In this document: one piece after another, positions 47,846 through 58,915 of the stretch
Position numbering within the stretch: the stretch's first letter is position 1
Layout of the letters: the number at the start of each line of letters is the position of its first letter
From: Blumeriella jaapii
Taxonomy: Eukaryota; Ascomycota; Leotiomycetes; Helotiales; Drepanopezizaceae
Assembly (NCBI GenBank): GCA_009599575.1
Contig: VWND01000072.1
Location: 310,001-374,000, forward strand
DNA length: 64,000 bases
Reading direction: 5' to 3'
Made by a program: the position numbers and the translations under genes
The notes under the pieces: generated by a model
Told to the model about the DNA's origin: nothing
The model's input: the letters and a program-made list of their open reading frames with translations, nothing else
Databases searched by the model: none

Positions 47846-48356
47846 TAGGTAGGTAGGTAGCTATTCCGGATCCAGCGCGCTCTTGCTCTCCTCGCCCCCA
47901 GAGGTGCTCACCAAAACAGAACAGAACAGCACGCACCCAACCACGCTCGTATCCAAACTCCCCTTTTCCATCACGCGTGGGCAACGATCGATCTCGGTCG
48001 TTTGCGCGTCCGTCGCACGTCGACACGGGCGGACGGTATGTATGTACAGTATAGTATGTACAGTAGATAGTGCGTAGTTGAGAGAGACGCGCGGGGATGC
48101 GTCCGAGCAAGGGCGGTGGTGGTGGTTGGGCGTGAGGGAGAGCTGAGGTACCTGAACTTGAACTTGACGTACCTACCTACCTGCCTACCTAGAGGGCATT
48201 ATACAGACCAAGACCCGACTCCGGCGCCTTGAGGGAAGGACGTCGGCAGTCTGCTGTGGTATCCCGCCCGAGCACGTATCCCAGAGACCTGGGATGGGAG
48301 GGGAAAGCGACTTGGCGCGATTTAAGCACTGTTTAGGCACCGTGGAGAAGGGGGGA

Positions 48357-48470
48357 GGGGGGGGGGGGGGGGGGGGGGGAGTGAGGGAGTGAGGGAGTGA
48401 GTGAGGGAGTGAGTGAGGGGGGGGAGGGAGGGGAGCGAGAGAGTGAGAGAGTGAGAGATTCAGAGATTGT
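48357..48470 (+). repeat. Poly-G tract and GTGAG microsatellite
   Basis: 23 consecutive G (48357-48379) followed by GTGAGGGAGTGAG repeats, then GAGAGTGAGAGA repeats. G-quadruplex potential on the plus strand is expected. Sequencing across it is error-prone, so the length should be taken as approximate. Confidence 0.9.
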
Positions 48471-48817
48471 TTGTATTCATCCTAGCTACCAACCCCACCA
48501 GCAAGAAGAGGAAAAAGAACAGAGAAAGTAAAAAGGCCCATGGATCCTCGCGCGGACCGACCATCCCTCAAACCGACATCCGTCCGCATCGCAAACGAGG
48601 CGAAGAAAACCAGAGGAGAATCGGAGTTGCCTGCGTGAGCACTCGCGAGGAGCGCCACACGCGTGGTAGGTAACTCTCTCCACATCGCTGTGAAGTGTAT
48701 TCGATCCTCAAGTACCGGAGGGAGGGGAAGAGGGGGAAAGAGAAGAAAAAGCAAAATGCACCGGGGCAAAGGCGGCTCGCAGGCTGTAGGTAGGACACCC
48801 GCACCACCTCTCCTTTC

Positions 48818-50895
48818 CTAGTTCTTGCGTGGCTTGCGTGACTTCTTGGACGTGCCAGCGGACGACGAGGCCTGGTCACTGCTGTTGGTGCCGTGGACCG
48901 GGGCGCGGGACCGAGCTCTCATCTCCAGGCCGTCGTCGGCGTCGTTGTCGTCGTTGTCGTCGTCGTCGTTGGCAGCAGCAGCGGCGGCGGCGGCGGTGGT
49001 GGAAGCTGGGATGGGAACGACGAGTTCTGACGCAGGACCCTTGTGGACCCACAGAGCCTCCAAGATCAACGTCTGCATGGACTTCACCTTGGGTAGTGGG
49101 TTCTCGGCCAGCGTCTCCTTCTCCTTGCCCTTGCCTTTGCTCGTGGCCGTGGCCGTGGCCGATGCTGGACCCTCACCATCGCCGACGCCGCGGTGTGGAG
49201 GCAGAAAGGATCCTGAAGGACCGCCCATCATGGTATCACGGATGATCTGCAACGCCTCGGCCTTGATGCGCTCGTGGTAGGGCTTCTCGTACTTGTCGAT
49301 CCAGTCCTGGATTTCCTTCTTGCGGACCAGGAGATCGGCCAGCGTGGGGTAGACGGGCTGGGGCTTGCGAGGGTCGTGCAAGGGCGTTGCGTTGTTACAT
49401 TTCCGACAGAGGCGCTCGACCTCTGTGGCCGCAGGGCCGCTTCGACATCTCCACCAGCCGCCCTGGGGGTGACCGATAACCTTCCACTTGGGTGCTCGTC
49501 GTGGAACTCCCGATCCCATGGGGTTTCCAGCGTCAGCTTGCCCGACTCGACGTCTGCGATGAACGCGAGCTCGTTGGTCATCTTGCGGTAGAAGTCCCAG
49601 GGGCGCGGTCCAACCTTGGCGAAGGGGAACCAATCCGGCAGGTAGGCGCCACACGGATCACGGGTGGACAAGGTGATGGGAGGGCCAGGCTCGATGTGAG
49701 TCTTGCCACAGCGCTTGCAGAACTCGAGCTCGTCGGCGTTGCTGTTGCTGTTGCTGTTGCTGTTGCGGCGGCTGCTGCTGCTGCTGGCCTGGAGCGGCGT
49801 GTTCAGACCAAAGCGAGCGGTGATGCGCGCGAAGCTGGCGAGGATGGGGTCTCTATGCTCGGGAGCCTCTGGGTATCTATGCTCGCGGGCCTCTGACGTT
49901 CCATCTCCGGGGGCGGCGCTCATCTCGGGGGTCATCATCTCGCCAGCTTCGTCGGACTCGGACTCGCCACGGCGCGCGCGGAGAGCTGGCCAGGCACGCG
50001 GGTTGGCACGCTGGGGGCGCCCGTCTTCTCATGCTTGTACACAAACTTGGGATCGTGAGCGTCGGACGTGAGGTGGTAGTGGCGGTTCGACATCGGGGGG
50101 TAGACATTCCAATCCACGAGGCGCACTCCCGTTGCCATGTCGGGACCGGCACCAGACGCGTTTGGGGTGGCATTCTCGACCCGGCCGCCGCCGGCCTGCT
50201 CCTCTGCGGGCGCAAAGCCCCCTCGCTGGACTCGGGTGGGACTGGTCATGGCGGTGCTTGATGGCGTGGGAGAGTTGACGTTGCTGTCGTGGTGAAGGTC
50301 GAGCATCGTGCGAGTTGCTGTGCGGTCGGTTGGGTTAGCGTGGTCAGGCGGAGAGACGGGCGGAGGAGTCAGTACCAGCAGAGGACTCGGCCTCGCGAGA
50401 GCTCTCCTCTCGAAATCGCATGGACACGAACGGAGCTGCACCATCGATCTCAGAGTCAGTCATGGCAATCCAGGTCAGAGGGAAAAAGAGGCCCACGAAA
50501 CAGGGGCGCGCTGGAAAATGTCACGTACCTCGGAGTCGGGCGCGTTGATCCTCCTTGCGCTTCTCCAGCCAATACTTGTCCTCGTCCTGGCTGGAGTCAA
50601 TGGCATGCTCGTGCTTCTCCAACATATGCTCGTAGAGAGCGCGGAGCCGCTCGGAGGAGTCGCCCTCTTGGAGGAATGGTCTCGCGCCGACCATGGAGCC
50701 ACCACGCACACGAACTGGATGGTTGAAGCGGGGTGATCTTACTTCGAGAGACAGATGAAATATCGTCTCCTCCTCCTCCTTCTCCTCCGGCATGAACAGG
50801 TCTGAGGGGTTCATCGTCACGTTGGCTGCTGGTGCGGGCGTTGATGGCGGTGATGGTGGTGGTGGTGGAGGAGGTGGTGGTGGAAAGAACTTCAT
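48818..50895 (-). CDS. Unknown fungal protein with CxxC motifs, two frame breaks
   Basis: The minus-strand gene begins at 50895 (proline-run N-terminus). Exon 1 is 50895-50529, exon 2 is 50435-50376 and exon 3 is 50317-48818; introns are 93 and 58 bp, the second with a CTAAC branch site. Exon 3 can only be read through by switching frame near 49970 (in a GCGCGCG tract) and near 49490 (in CCC), each consistent with one missing base. The switched frames fit: an acidic run continues across the first break and 'KWKVIGHPQGGWWRC' across the second. Visible features are a short Cys motif 'FCKRCGKTH', then 'GGWWRC' and 'LCRKCNN', a possible metal-binding set, plus Asp-rich and Ser/Lys-rich C-terminal tails. 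I do not recognise the family. It could be a pseudogene, two adjacent genes, or carry consensus errors. Confidence 0.6.
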
Positions 50896-51958
50896 TTTGT
50901 GGATGGCCAGGCTAGTTCAAAAGCCCTAGCTCGGGCTGCCTGCAGGCAGGAATGGGGCTAATGATTTCGAAAGGGATGTATTTCGAAAGTAATGTTTGTT
51001 CTTTGCAGTCTGTAGTCAGGTTGGTGCTTGGAAGTCGAAATGGCGGTGTTTCTGTGATGTCAAATTAACCGAGAAAGCAGCAAAGATGATTGACAATGTC
51101 CTCGGCTATCTTAGGAAAGACGTATAAGAAGAGGTGTAAGAAACACTGCACCGGGTGGCATCTCGTTTGTAGCGTGAGGAAAGTCCGAAAAGCTAAGGAA
51201 AAACAACACATTATAGAAACAATCATTAGATCAACGTGAGAAAGTCAACCACAGAATTACGACGATTGTTTGCAACAAGAACCCCGAGATCAAATAGTCT
51301 AACAGGCTTAAACAGATAAAATCACTTATAGTTTGTTATGAAGTAATAAGCAAATTTAGAAAGCAGTAGAACCAATATCTGATAATTACATCAAAGCATA
51401 CTGATTTGATACGCTTTAAGAAGATTGTAAATAAGCTTCAAAAAGATCGTAAATAAGCTTTAAGAAAATTGCAAATATGCCTTAAGAAAATTGTGCTTAC
51501 TATCGTACGTTAAAAAAAGTCAGTAACCAATCTCGAAAAATTGTAACTAAAGATATCCTTTGATGATATCGAGATCTCCATGACAGTTAAGAAACAATTA
51601 TGTGAAAACAAGCAAATCACTGCTATATTACGGTATCAAAAATCCAAGTGACTTTAGCAATAAACAATACGTAAACCTCTGATTGGCATTTCCCAAACTT
51701 GTTTACTTTCAAAGTTTAAGCGATCTTGGCGTAGCAATTGCGTATAATCAAGCGAGACAATGTTCAACGTATAAGAACGCCAAGCGATAAAAGCATGTAA
51801 ACAAGCTTACAGAAAGGATAAGAAAAATCAAGGATGGAAAGCGTAATTTCGCAGTATTGTAATAGCATTCTGCTGGTGAAAGGATTTGAAATCTAAGGGT
51901 ATCGCTGAGAAAGAAAAAAAAGAGACATACATGTACTGTACACTTCAGGATTAGACCA
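50896..51958. other. Intergenic AT-richer stretch, 1.06 kb
   Basis: No gene seen between the start of the unknown CxxC protein and the end of the Irc3-like gene. It is clearly AT-richer than its surroundings but not RIP-like. A short imperfect tandem repeat with AAGATTGTAAATAAGCTT-type units (about 28 bp, three to four copies) lies at 51418-51510. Confidence 0.5.
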
Positions 51959-53987
51959 TCAATCCAGAAGCGGCCCAACACTAACCTGCTCCCTCTCTTT
52001 CATGGCCCTCTCCTGCTCAACCTTCAGTCTGAGCCTTCCCTCCCTTCTCTTTTCCGCTTCCAAGCTAGCAAACCTCCCTCTCGCACCGTGCTTGATCTTG
52101 GTGATCATATCCCCCGCCTTCCCTTTCGTTACACTTTCAGCAGTCAACGGGTCATCCTTCGGCCTCAGCTTATTCAAAAACGCAAGTTGCCCCTCGGTGG
52201 CAGGCCTCTTCCTCCACTCTTGATTCCGGCTGATGAATTGGAAAGGGTATTTCTTTTGCGCGTACGTGTCTGCTGCGTGGATGACATCGGCGAAGGTGAG
52301 CCCCTTCGATATTTGGCGTGGCCGCATGAAGGGCTGTTTGGAGACGAGGCGGTTCAATGCGACCGTTTCCGTGAGGATGTATTCCTTCTCGCCCGTCTCT
52401 AGGCTTGTGGCGGTTTCCACTTTCAAGTATGATCCACACGAGTTTGAAAGAATGAACCTTCCCTCCCCAATATTTACCCAGGAATTTGACAGTTGCTGGA
52501 TTTGTTGGTCCCCCGAAGTGTCCTCGATCAGGTCAAATACAGAATCATAGTCTGTGAAAGTCACTGACCTGACAACGGAACCCTGACTGGCGGGTATGGG
52601 CTTGACTTCCTCATCGGCAACCATGTTCCGCAACGCTTCGGCTTCCTTTCTATCCTGCAATGATTTGATACCATTCAAATTGGCCCCGTCAACCAATTCA
52701 GTCGGATCTAGCCCAAACAAGGTTGGTACTGTGACAATACCAGTTTCCAGACTCGCCACCATATCAATAACATGGCAGTCCTTCTTTCCTGGATGAAGTC
52801 TCATTCCTCGACCAATCATTTGAACGAGAAGGTTCCTTGACTTGGTCGGCCGAGCCAACAACACGCAGTCGATGTTGGGGATGTCAGTTCCTTCTGTAAA
52901 TACACCGCAATTAACGAGGACAGGAAACTCCCCATTCCGGAAAGAATCCAAGCGCAGACTTCTCTCGGCTTTAGGCGTGTCTCCCGTGACAAAACGGGCA
53001 TCAATCCCATGCTTCCGAAATGTGTTTGTTAGCCCAGACACATGCTCCAGATCCACACAAACACAAGTGTCGATTTCCTGCCTGCCGCTTTTGCAAGCCA
53101 ACTTCGAACAGTAATGTCGTTGACCACCTCGGTATTGACCACCCGAGACAGCACGCCAGCCTGAAAGTCCCCACTGGCTCCTGTCTTAACCTTAGATATG
53201 TCTGCTTTTGACTGAACAGTGGTAAAAATCACATCCGAGAGCCACTTCTCCCCGATCATATCGATGTAATCCTTGTGATACACAATGTGGTCGATCGCAG
53301 CACCCAGCCTCACTCCATCGAATCGAGACAACGTAGCGGAGACCCCTACCAGAGCAGGGGAGTAAAGCGGCGTCTTGTTAGACAATCTGAAATAATCCAA
53401 AGTCTTCATATAGCCTGGAGCCACAATATGATGTGCCTCATCGACAAGAACGAGCTTGAATCGTTGCGGATCAAATTTTTCTATGCGGGTGCCAGAGCAG
53501 ATGCTCTGTATGCTAGCGACGGTAATGTCCGCAAGCCCGCTCGCATGCATATGTCCCATTTCAATCTCAACTCCCTTAGACGGATATGCATTGATACAAT
53601 GCCGGGCGGCTTGCTCAACCAGCTCTTGTCTGTGTGCCAGTATCAGAGTTTGATGTGCTTGCTGGCTGGAGGGGACGCGATCGATGAGTTGAGTGAAAAT
53701 GACCTTTGACATGCATTTAGCCATTGAAAATACTACTTCGCAGATTCACATACTGTTTTACCACTCCCTGTGGCCAAGGAAACACCGAGACGCTTGTGCC
53801 CTTGCTCCAGATGAGAAAGAACTGCTTGGATGCATTCTTCTTGATATTCTCGAAGCTGAATCTTTAGAGGGGGTTTTACTAAGCTGGATGCGGAGAAAGT
53901 CGCAGCAGAGCGGTGGGTAATCAATGAGGTGGTGCATAGTCTCCATTTCTGAAGATGTCGTGTCCATCCTCTCGAAGCCGGAGGCAT
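51959..53987 (-). CDS. IRC3: Irc3-like mitochondrial DEAH helicase (one frame break)
   Basis: Two exons, 53987-53754 and 53703-51959 (50-bp intron), giving about 659 residues if the frame is kept. Start is the first in-frame ATG; the first ~45 residues are rich in Arg/Ser/Thr with few acidic residues, as in a mitochondrial presequence. Helicase motifs: Q-like 'LREYQEE', motif I 'GSGKT' (res. 74-78), motif II 'DEAHH' (166-170), motif III 'SATL' (200-203), motif VI 'QMIGRGMR' (373-380). Yeast Irc3 is a mitochondrial DNA branch-migration helicase. The frame breaks near 53060: after 'KSTLVF' one base is missing before 'CVDLEHV', within an AAA (TTT on the coding strand) run. The short C-terminal end after 'KEREQ' lies at a GTTAGT and could hide a further exon. 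Confidence 0.82.
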
Positions 53988-54302
53988 ATCGATTTGACCT
54001 GTACGGGATGTCGTTGAATCATCTGGGGAAACCCGCCCCAAGCGCGCAACCGCCGCGTTTTTAGCCGCCGTGCGAGTAAGCGAGTAAGCGCAAATTCTAG
54101 TCCCGATCTTCTCAAGCTCAGAGCCTCATCTTGATGAACATTTTGATCGGAATTTTTGAGACAATTCCACGCCTTTTACCAATCTACTGACCGGGAGGCA
54201 ACTTTTAGTGTTGTCCTCAAAAAATAGAATGATGTGGATTGACATCCAAAGTCTGAATTTCTACAAAGGCCGCCTGAAGAAGCGACAATCACATCACAAC
54301 CA
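53988..54302. promoter_or_regulatory. Divergent intergenic region, Irc3-like / Rrn5-like
   Basis: 315 bp between opposite start codons. Contains a short direct repeat (GCGAGTAAGCGAGTAAGCGC at 54071-54090). No TATA box recognised. Confidence 0.45.
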
Positions 54303-56447
54303 ATGGATTCACATGACCCCGAAGCCTTTGGCAGGGACGAAAATCTCGATGAGAGCTCAGGGTCCATATACGAAGTCTCAGATGAAGAACACTACTCGTA
54401 CGAAGATGAAGACGTGCCTGCTTCTCGAGCTGGTCTAGAAACTGGAAGTACCAAGAGCAGAGGCAGAAGCGGAAGCATGGCTAGGGTATCATCCAAGAAA
54501 AGGCGAGCTTCTCGGAATCCTGATGCGAAGGCCGAACAAGAAGATCAGAAGTTGGAAGACGCCTCGGAATGGGCCGCGAAGTTCCAGGCTCCAGATCCAG
54601 AAGATATCAAGACACCCCGTCGACAATCTCGCTCCCGCGCAGGAAAACGGAAAGCTTCCAAGCCAGCGACAGAAACGCGCGTCAAGCGTCTCAAAGGCTA
54701 TTACAACGATGAGTACCGCGAACTTCTGAATGGCGAGATCCGGGACGCAGTATCGAGAGTCGTGCCGTACGGGGCACTCGAAGGGAGTCAGATCGGGTCA
54801 TCTATCTGGACGAAGGTCGAGAAAGACGTCTTTTTCGCATCGCTGGATCGACTGGGGAGAGATTCTGTCCAGGGTATCGCGGAGAGGGTTGGGACCAAGT
54901 CCCAGTTTGAGGTACAGGAGTACATCAAACTTCTACACTCGACTTTCAAAGCCCGGAAGCAACAAGGCCGTCGAGTTCTGACAACTGCTAGCCTCCCAGC
55001 CGCGGTGGAAATCAGTGACGAGTGTACCGCTCTCCTAGAGAGGGCAGCCGACGCTCTCGCAACTCATCAAGAGCTTGCTGAGGAAAAAGTCGAGAAAGGT
55101 AAATGGGGCGACTCGTGGCTGATCACTGAGGACGTGGCGCATGCAATCGAGCAACGGCGTAAAGAGGTCGAAGGGGAAGAAGCAATGCGTGAAGTTCTCC
55201 CCGCGGCCAACCTGTTAGACTTCAGAAAATGGCTGGAGCTGTCGAACAGAGTGTTTATGAACCCTTCCGCTCCGCGAGAAGAGGAGAATTGGGAGAACAT
55301 CGCTGAGCCGGGAGAAGCGCCTGCAGTGAGGGCCACGGCTTTTGAGGATTTCCATTCCCTGGCTTTCAGCATCACGAAACGACTCGTCGCAACTGTGCTC
55401 TTTTGCACGCAGTCCCGGCTACGAGCAAAGGGCTCTATTACGGGTAAACATGCAGAAGTCAACGCCGACGATGTGCAGGCCGCGATCAACATCCTCGGGC
55501 TGAAAGCTAACAGCGACATTTTTTGGATCGGGGCGGCAATACGTTGCAATCTGAAGGTTGTCGACGACGAAGACTCTACCTTGACCTACCAAGAAGTGGA
55601 AACAGCGCTTCAGAGCGAGTCCCGGGACCGAAAACGTTCACAATCACGGTCACGATCACGTTCTCTCCAGCCCAGACCCTTTTCTCGGGCTTCACAGCCC
55701 ACTTCCGCAGCCTCAGACTCAGGCTCCCCAGCTGCTTCTGATTCCGATTCCGATTCCGACCCCGAATCCGCATCCGTCCCCAACTCCCCCGCGGAAGATA
55801 ACTACATGCACTCTCCACCGCCATCACCCAGCTCCCGCTCTGCCTCTCAAACTTCCAAGCACGATCCAGAAGCCGCGGACGCTCTGCAAGACGCGGAAAC
55901 CGAAGCTTTCGACACCTACAACAGCCAAGCCGCAGAACTGCGGTTGTGGGCGATGCTGGACCAGACGCCCCCGTTCGAGTTTACCGCCACGCCTGGGGAC
56001 CGGCCTGTGACGAAGCCCGTGAAAGACGAGCTGGCGGCGAGGGAGGAGTGGAGGGGCTGGGTGCACTACGTAGGCCCGTGGGAGGCGATGGAAACGCCGG
56101 TGGGCGAGGAGCAGTTCGAGAAGAATAGGGCGGGGATGTCAAGGGTCGCTGAGTGGGGGGAAAAGCAGGACGGTAGAGATTTGGCTGGCGTCGTGGATGA
56201 GGGTGGTGATGGAAGCTTGGATTTGGAATCGCGAGATCGCGGTCGGCAGCACGAGGAGCAGGATAGCTTCGCTAGCTTTCGGGAGGAGACTCAAGATGCT
56301 GAAGATCGATTCGAGGTTGAGAGCCCGCGAGCTGAACGCAGCCTTTGGCGTCCAGCTAGCCACCGTTCAGCTTCTTCCGAGGGCGCGCCATCGACAGAGG
56401 CTCAATCCGTGGGACATGACTCGGACTTGGTATCCGAAGGAGTTTGA
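54303..56447 (+). CDS. RRN5: Rrn5-like subunit of the RNA polymerase I upstream activation factor
   Basis: Single 714-residue frame. A SANT/Myb-type segment at residues 165-212 ('SIWTKVEKDVFFASLDRLG', 'IAERVGTKSQFEV', 'YIKLL') follows a conserved 'YYNDEYRELLN' (133-143). Residues 347-418 look like a histone-fold segment ('SITKRLVATVLF', 'VNADDVQAAINILGL'). This combination matches fungal Rrn5 proteins, which act in the nucleolus within UAF at rDNA promoters. The N-terminus is basic and nuclear-localisation-like ('SSKKRRAS', 'AGKRKASK'). The C-terminal third is low-complexity Ser/Asp/Pro and poorly conserved. No intron needed. Divergent from the Irc3-like gene and convergent with Swi3 (288 bp between stops). 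A generic SANT-domain protein is the alternative. Confidence 0.75.
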   Translation: MDSHDPEAFGRDENLDESSGSIYEVSDEEHYSYEDEDVPASRAGLETGSTKSRGRSGSMARVSSKKRRASRNPDAKAEQEDQKLEDASEWAAKFQAPDPEDIKTPRRQSRSRAGKRKASKPATETRVKRLKGYYNDEYRELLNGEIRDAVSRVVPYGALEGSQIGSSIWTKVEKDVFFASLDRLGRDSVQGIAERVGTKSQFEVQEYIKLLHSTFKARKQQGRRVLTTASLPAAVEISDECTALLERAADALATHQELAEEKVEKGKWGDSWLITEDVAHAIEQRRKEVEGEEAMREVLPAANLLDFRKWLELSNRVFMNPSAPREEENWENIAEPGEAPAVRATAFEDFHSLAFSITKRLVATVLFCTQSRLRAKGSITGKHAEVNADDVQAAINILGLKANSDIFWIGAAIRCNLKVVDDEDSTLTYQEVETALQSESRDRKRSQSRSRSRSLQPRPFSRASQPTSAASDSGSPAASDSDSDSDPESASVPNSPAEDNYMHSPPPSPSSRSASQTSKHDPEAADALQDAETEAFDTYNSQAAELRLWAMLDQTPPFEFTATPGDRPVTKPVKDELAAREEWRGWVHYVGPWEAMETPVGEEQFEKNRAGMSRVAEWGEKQDGRDLAGVVDEGGDGSLDLESRDRGRQHEEQDSFASFREETQDAEDRFEVESPRAERSLWRPASHRSASSEGAPSTEAQSVGHDSDLVSEGV

Positions 56448-56735
56448 GGACCACAGCGTCAATGTTGAATAGGTCCTGTAGATGTCTACAATGCAAACAC
56501 GCAGTGTCAACGGAATCTCATTCCAGTACTATTCTAGCTGCTCCGCGCACCTGAAAAATACACATTTCGAAGACGAGAGAACAAACGCCCCCTTCACGTC
56601 TCCGAAAAAAGAAAGAACACACACATGCAACAGGAGGCATGAGTTTCACATCGCCAGGTCCCTATTCAACCCCATGACGCCCGGTTCTCAAAATTACATT
56701 CCTCTCCTTCCCCGTCGCACCAGCCCCAACCTCGA
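56448..56735. terminator. Convergent 3' region, Rrn5-like / Swi3-like
   Basis: 288 bp between two stop codons facing each other; it must hold both 3' UTRs and poly(A) sites. No distinct signal recognised. Confidence 0.4.
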
Positions 56736-58915
56736 TCAAAGTTCATAACTTTTTACCGGGCCCTCCGCACTCAACGGCTGTACGGCACCTGGTGCTGGAG
56801 GAGAAGCCTGGAATGACAGTTTCTCAACACCCGCACCCGACAGTGCCTTCTGCGCCATCTTAAGCCCTTGGTCGCCACCGCTGATCGCCGACAGTCTCAG
56901 ACCCTCCTGTGCTTCGCGCACACGCTTCTTGAATGCCAGGCGGTCTAAGTATAGTTGTTGGCGGCCGCGCTCTAGTTCGCGACGCTCGGCTTGGATGATT
57001 TGCTCCATCTCGTGGAATTGCTTGAGCTTGAGCTCCAACTTCATCATGGTGGCGTTGACGGCTGCTGAGACCAGACGAGTCATTTCCCGCTCCTCATGCG
57101 AAGCCAGACCACCAGCTCGCGCAGCAATGGAAGCTAGTGGAACCGTAGCGAGGGCATTTACAGAGCTTGTGGTGGTCGTGGTGGTGGTCGTGGTGGTGGT
57201 GTGCTGAACGTCAATTTCCATCGAGTCGGCAGTCTCTTTCTCCTTGCCCTTTTCGGAAGGCTGGGGTTTCTCAAGCGAATTCCGCAAGCTCTTCTTCAGC
57301 GCCTCAACGGATTTGCCGGCGGCAGCAGCCGTCACACTCGGCTCAGAGAGACCAGCCAGGAAACCGATTACCGACATGACAGGGTTATCTGCTCGGCTGA
57401 ATGGTAGCAGTCCCTGTTGTGGACCAAGTAACCCAATGCCCGTTGACTTGACTGGCTCAGCATCGAGGTACTTGTCTTCAATCTCGAATTGCAGGAATTT
57501 GACGACACACTCTTCTTTGGTCCTCGTCCCGACGTAATCTGCAATCTCGTCCCAATCCTCGTCGTATCGCTCCAGTCCTTCGATAAGCTTGAGCACCTCG
57601 CCATCACTCCAAGGTGCGTCACGATCCGGGATTGTCGAGTATGTCGGGTTCTCGATCTTTGTGTAGTTTACCACGGATTGATTCGAGGGCATTCGTCCTT
57701 CCAGTAGACAGTTGGGGCAGATGTCATATTTGATTTTGGCACCTCCACTTGCAACGGCGTCGGCTTGGGAGTTGTGGTGATAAACACGAGTGCAGTCAAC
57801 TCCACACATGTAGCAGTTGACCCTCGCAATGGAAGTTGGCTTAATCAGTTCCTCGAGGGACTTAGTTTCCGAGGTTCCATTGGTCGTAGGAACTTCGCCG
57901 TTGGCCTGCTTTTCGGCAGCCTTCCCCGTGATCTTGCCCACTTTGGCCGTCGGCTCATAAATGTTGCGTCCGATCTCCAAGTTCAAGTCCGACTTGGGTA
58001 TGGGGCCGGCGGCGGCTTTGGCATCAGTGTCTGCGCTTCTCTTTCCCTCAATGACTAATCGGTCAGCGGCTGGTTGCCAAGGTTGAAGTCCGCGGGGGGT
58101 ATCGGCGATTATCTTGAAATGGCCTGTGAATGGTGGCCCAACAGCGGATGGACGAGTTTCTGCATCAACCTAAATCTTGTGAATACGAATGCCCATCAGA
58201 AGATCGAGTTCCATACCTGGTAATTGATGAGACCCCATTGTTCCAAGAAGGCATGCACGCGCATAATGGCACACACATCTCCCGCAAGATTTCTCCGGCA
58301 CGCAGTGACAGTCAAGTACTCCACTGGGTTAAGACGGTATGTGTTGATCATGAAATCGCGGTAGTCTTTGTAGACAGCTGGAGTCTTGCTTCGATTACGG
58401 CTGTTGAAGAACTCCGGGAGGCCCTTTCGTTCAATAGCATTGATGGCGCTCATATCGAACCAGGTGCTGTAACTCGGTAGGATTATGGAGTGTGTTTGTG
58501 GAATGAGATGTGCACGAGCTTCTGCTTCAATTGAAGCCTTCGTCTTTTCGACTGCGGTACTTCCTCCTTCTTCGCCGGACGCGCCGTTTTCCTGGCCGGC
58601 GTCTCCAGCTTCACCCATCTCTTCGTCCTTGATCTCGTCTCCTTCTCGCCGAGGAGCATCGGGGGCGTCGAGGGGGTTATCTGACGCCGCGCCATCCTTC
58701 ATCGCAGGTCCCGCATCGGCAGCGCTTTCGGCCATCGATATATCAGCTGTGGGCAAGTATCAGTAGGTTGTCAGATCGATGGGGCGGGATCGAGAGCACT
58801 TACCAGCAACCTCCCCTGGGGTGTCGTCTCCTTGCAGCGGCGGTTGGGCAAGAATGGAACCTGGAGTCGCGCCTCCGGCATCAGAGCCAAAGTTTGCTGA
58901 GTCGTCCTCCATCAT
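56736..58915 (-). CDS. Swi3/Rsc8-type SWIRM-SANT subunit of SWI/SNF and RSC remodelling complexes
   Basis: Three exons, 58915-58804, 58746-58217 and 58169-56736 (introns 57 and 47 bp), encode 691 residues. Domain order is that of the Swi3/Rsc8/BAF155 family. SWIRM is about residues 124-214 ('[19 protein letters not shown]'). A ZZ-like zinc-binding segment follows at 333-368 (C333, C336, then 'CPNC' 365-368). SANT is about 397-445 ('[20 protein letters not shown]'). A C-terminal coiled coil is at about 590-650 ('[20 protein letters not shown]'). The N-terminal 110 residues are acidic and low-complexity. A run of 12 Thr lies near 57170-57200. Acts in the nucleus as a scaffold subunit. Start is the first ATG in frame after an upstream TTG. 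Confidence 0.93.
57165..57206 (-). repeat. ACC/GGT trinucleotide repeat coding a poly-Thr run
   Basis: Imperfect GTGGTGGTCGTGGTGGT-type repeat within the Swi3-like gene, between the SANT domain and the coiled coil. It encodes about 12 Thr; length variation here would not shift the frame. Confidence 0.8.

Larger units (their letters stand above)
45027..48817. other. Gene-poor spacer of 3.8 kb with satellites and microsatellites
   Basis: No gene recognised. 45100-46960 is GC-rich with long overlapping frames on both strands that have no domain and follow base composition. It contains runs of TTCACCCC-type units (45590-45655), CCTT/CCTC units (46437-46470), GGGCC units (46608-46636), GGGCT units (46764-46788) and CGTAC units (46860-46890). 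46970-47160 and 47845-48195 carry TACCTACC/TACCTAGGTA motifs. Between them lies a ~166-bp satellite. 48350-48470 is a poly-G/GTGAG microsatellite. Confidence 0.6.

Noticed and set aside
48486..48769. Short frames upstream of the unknown CxxC protein's 3' end
   Set aside because: No domain, overlap in several phases, adjacent to microsatellite.
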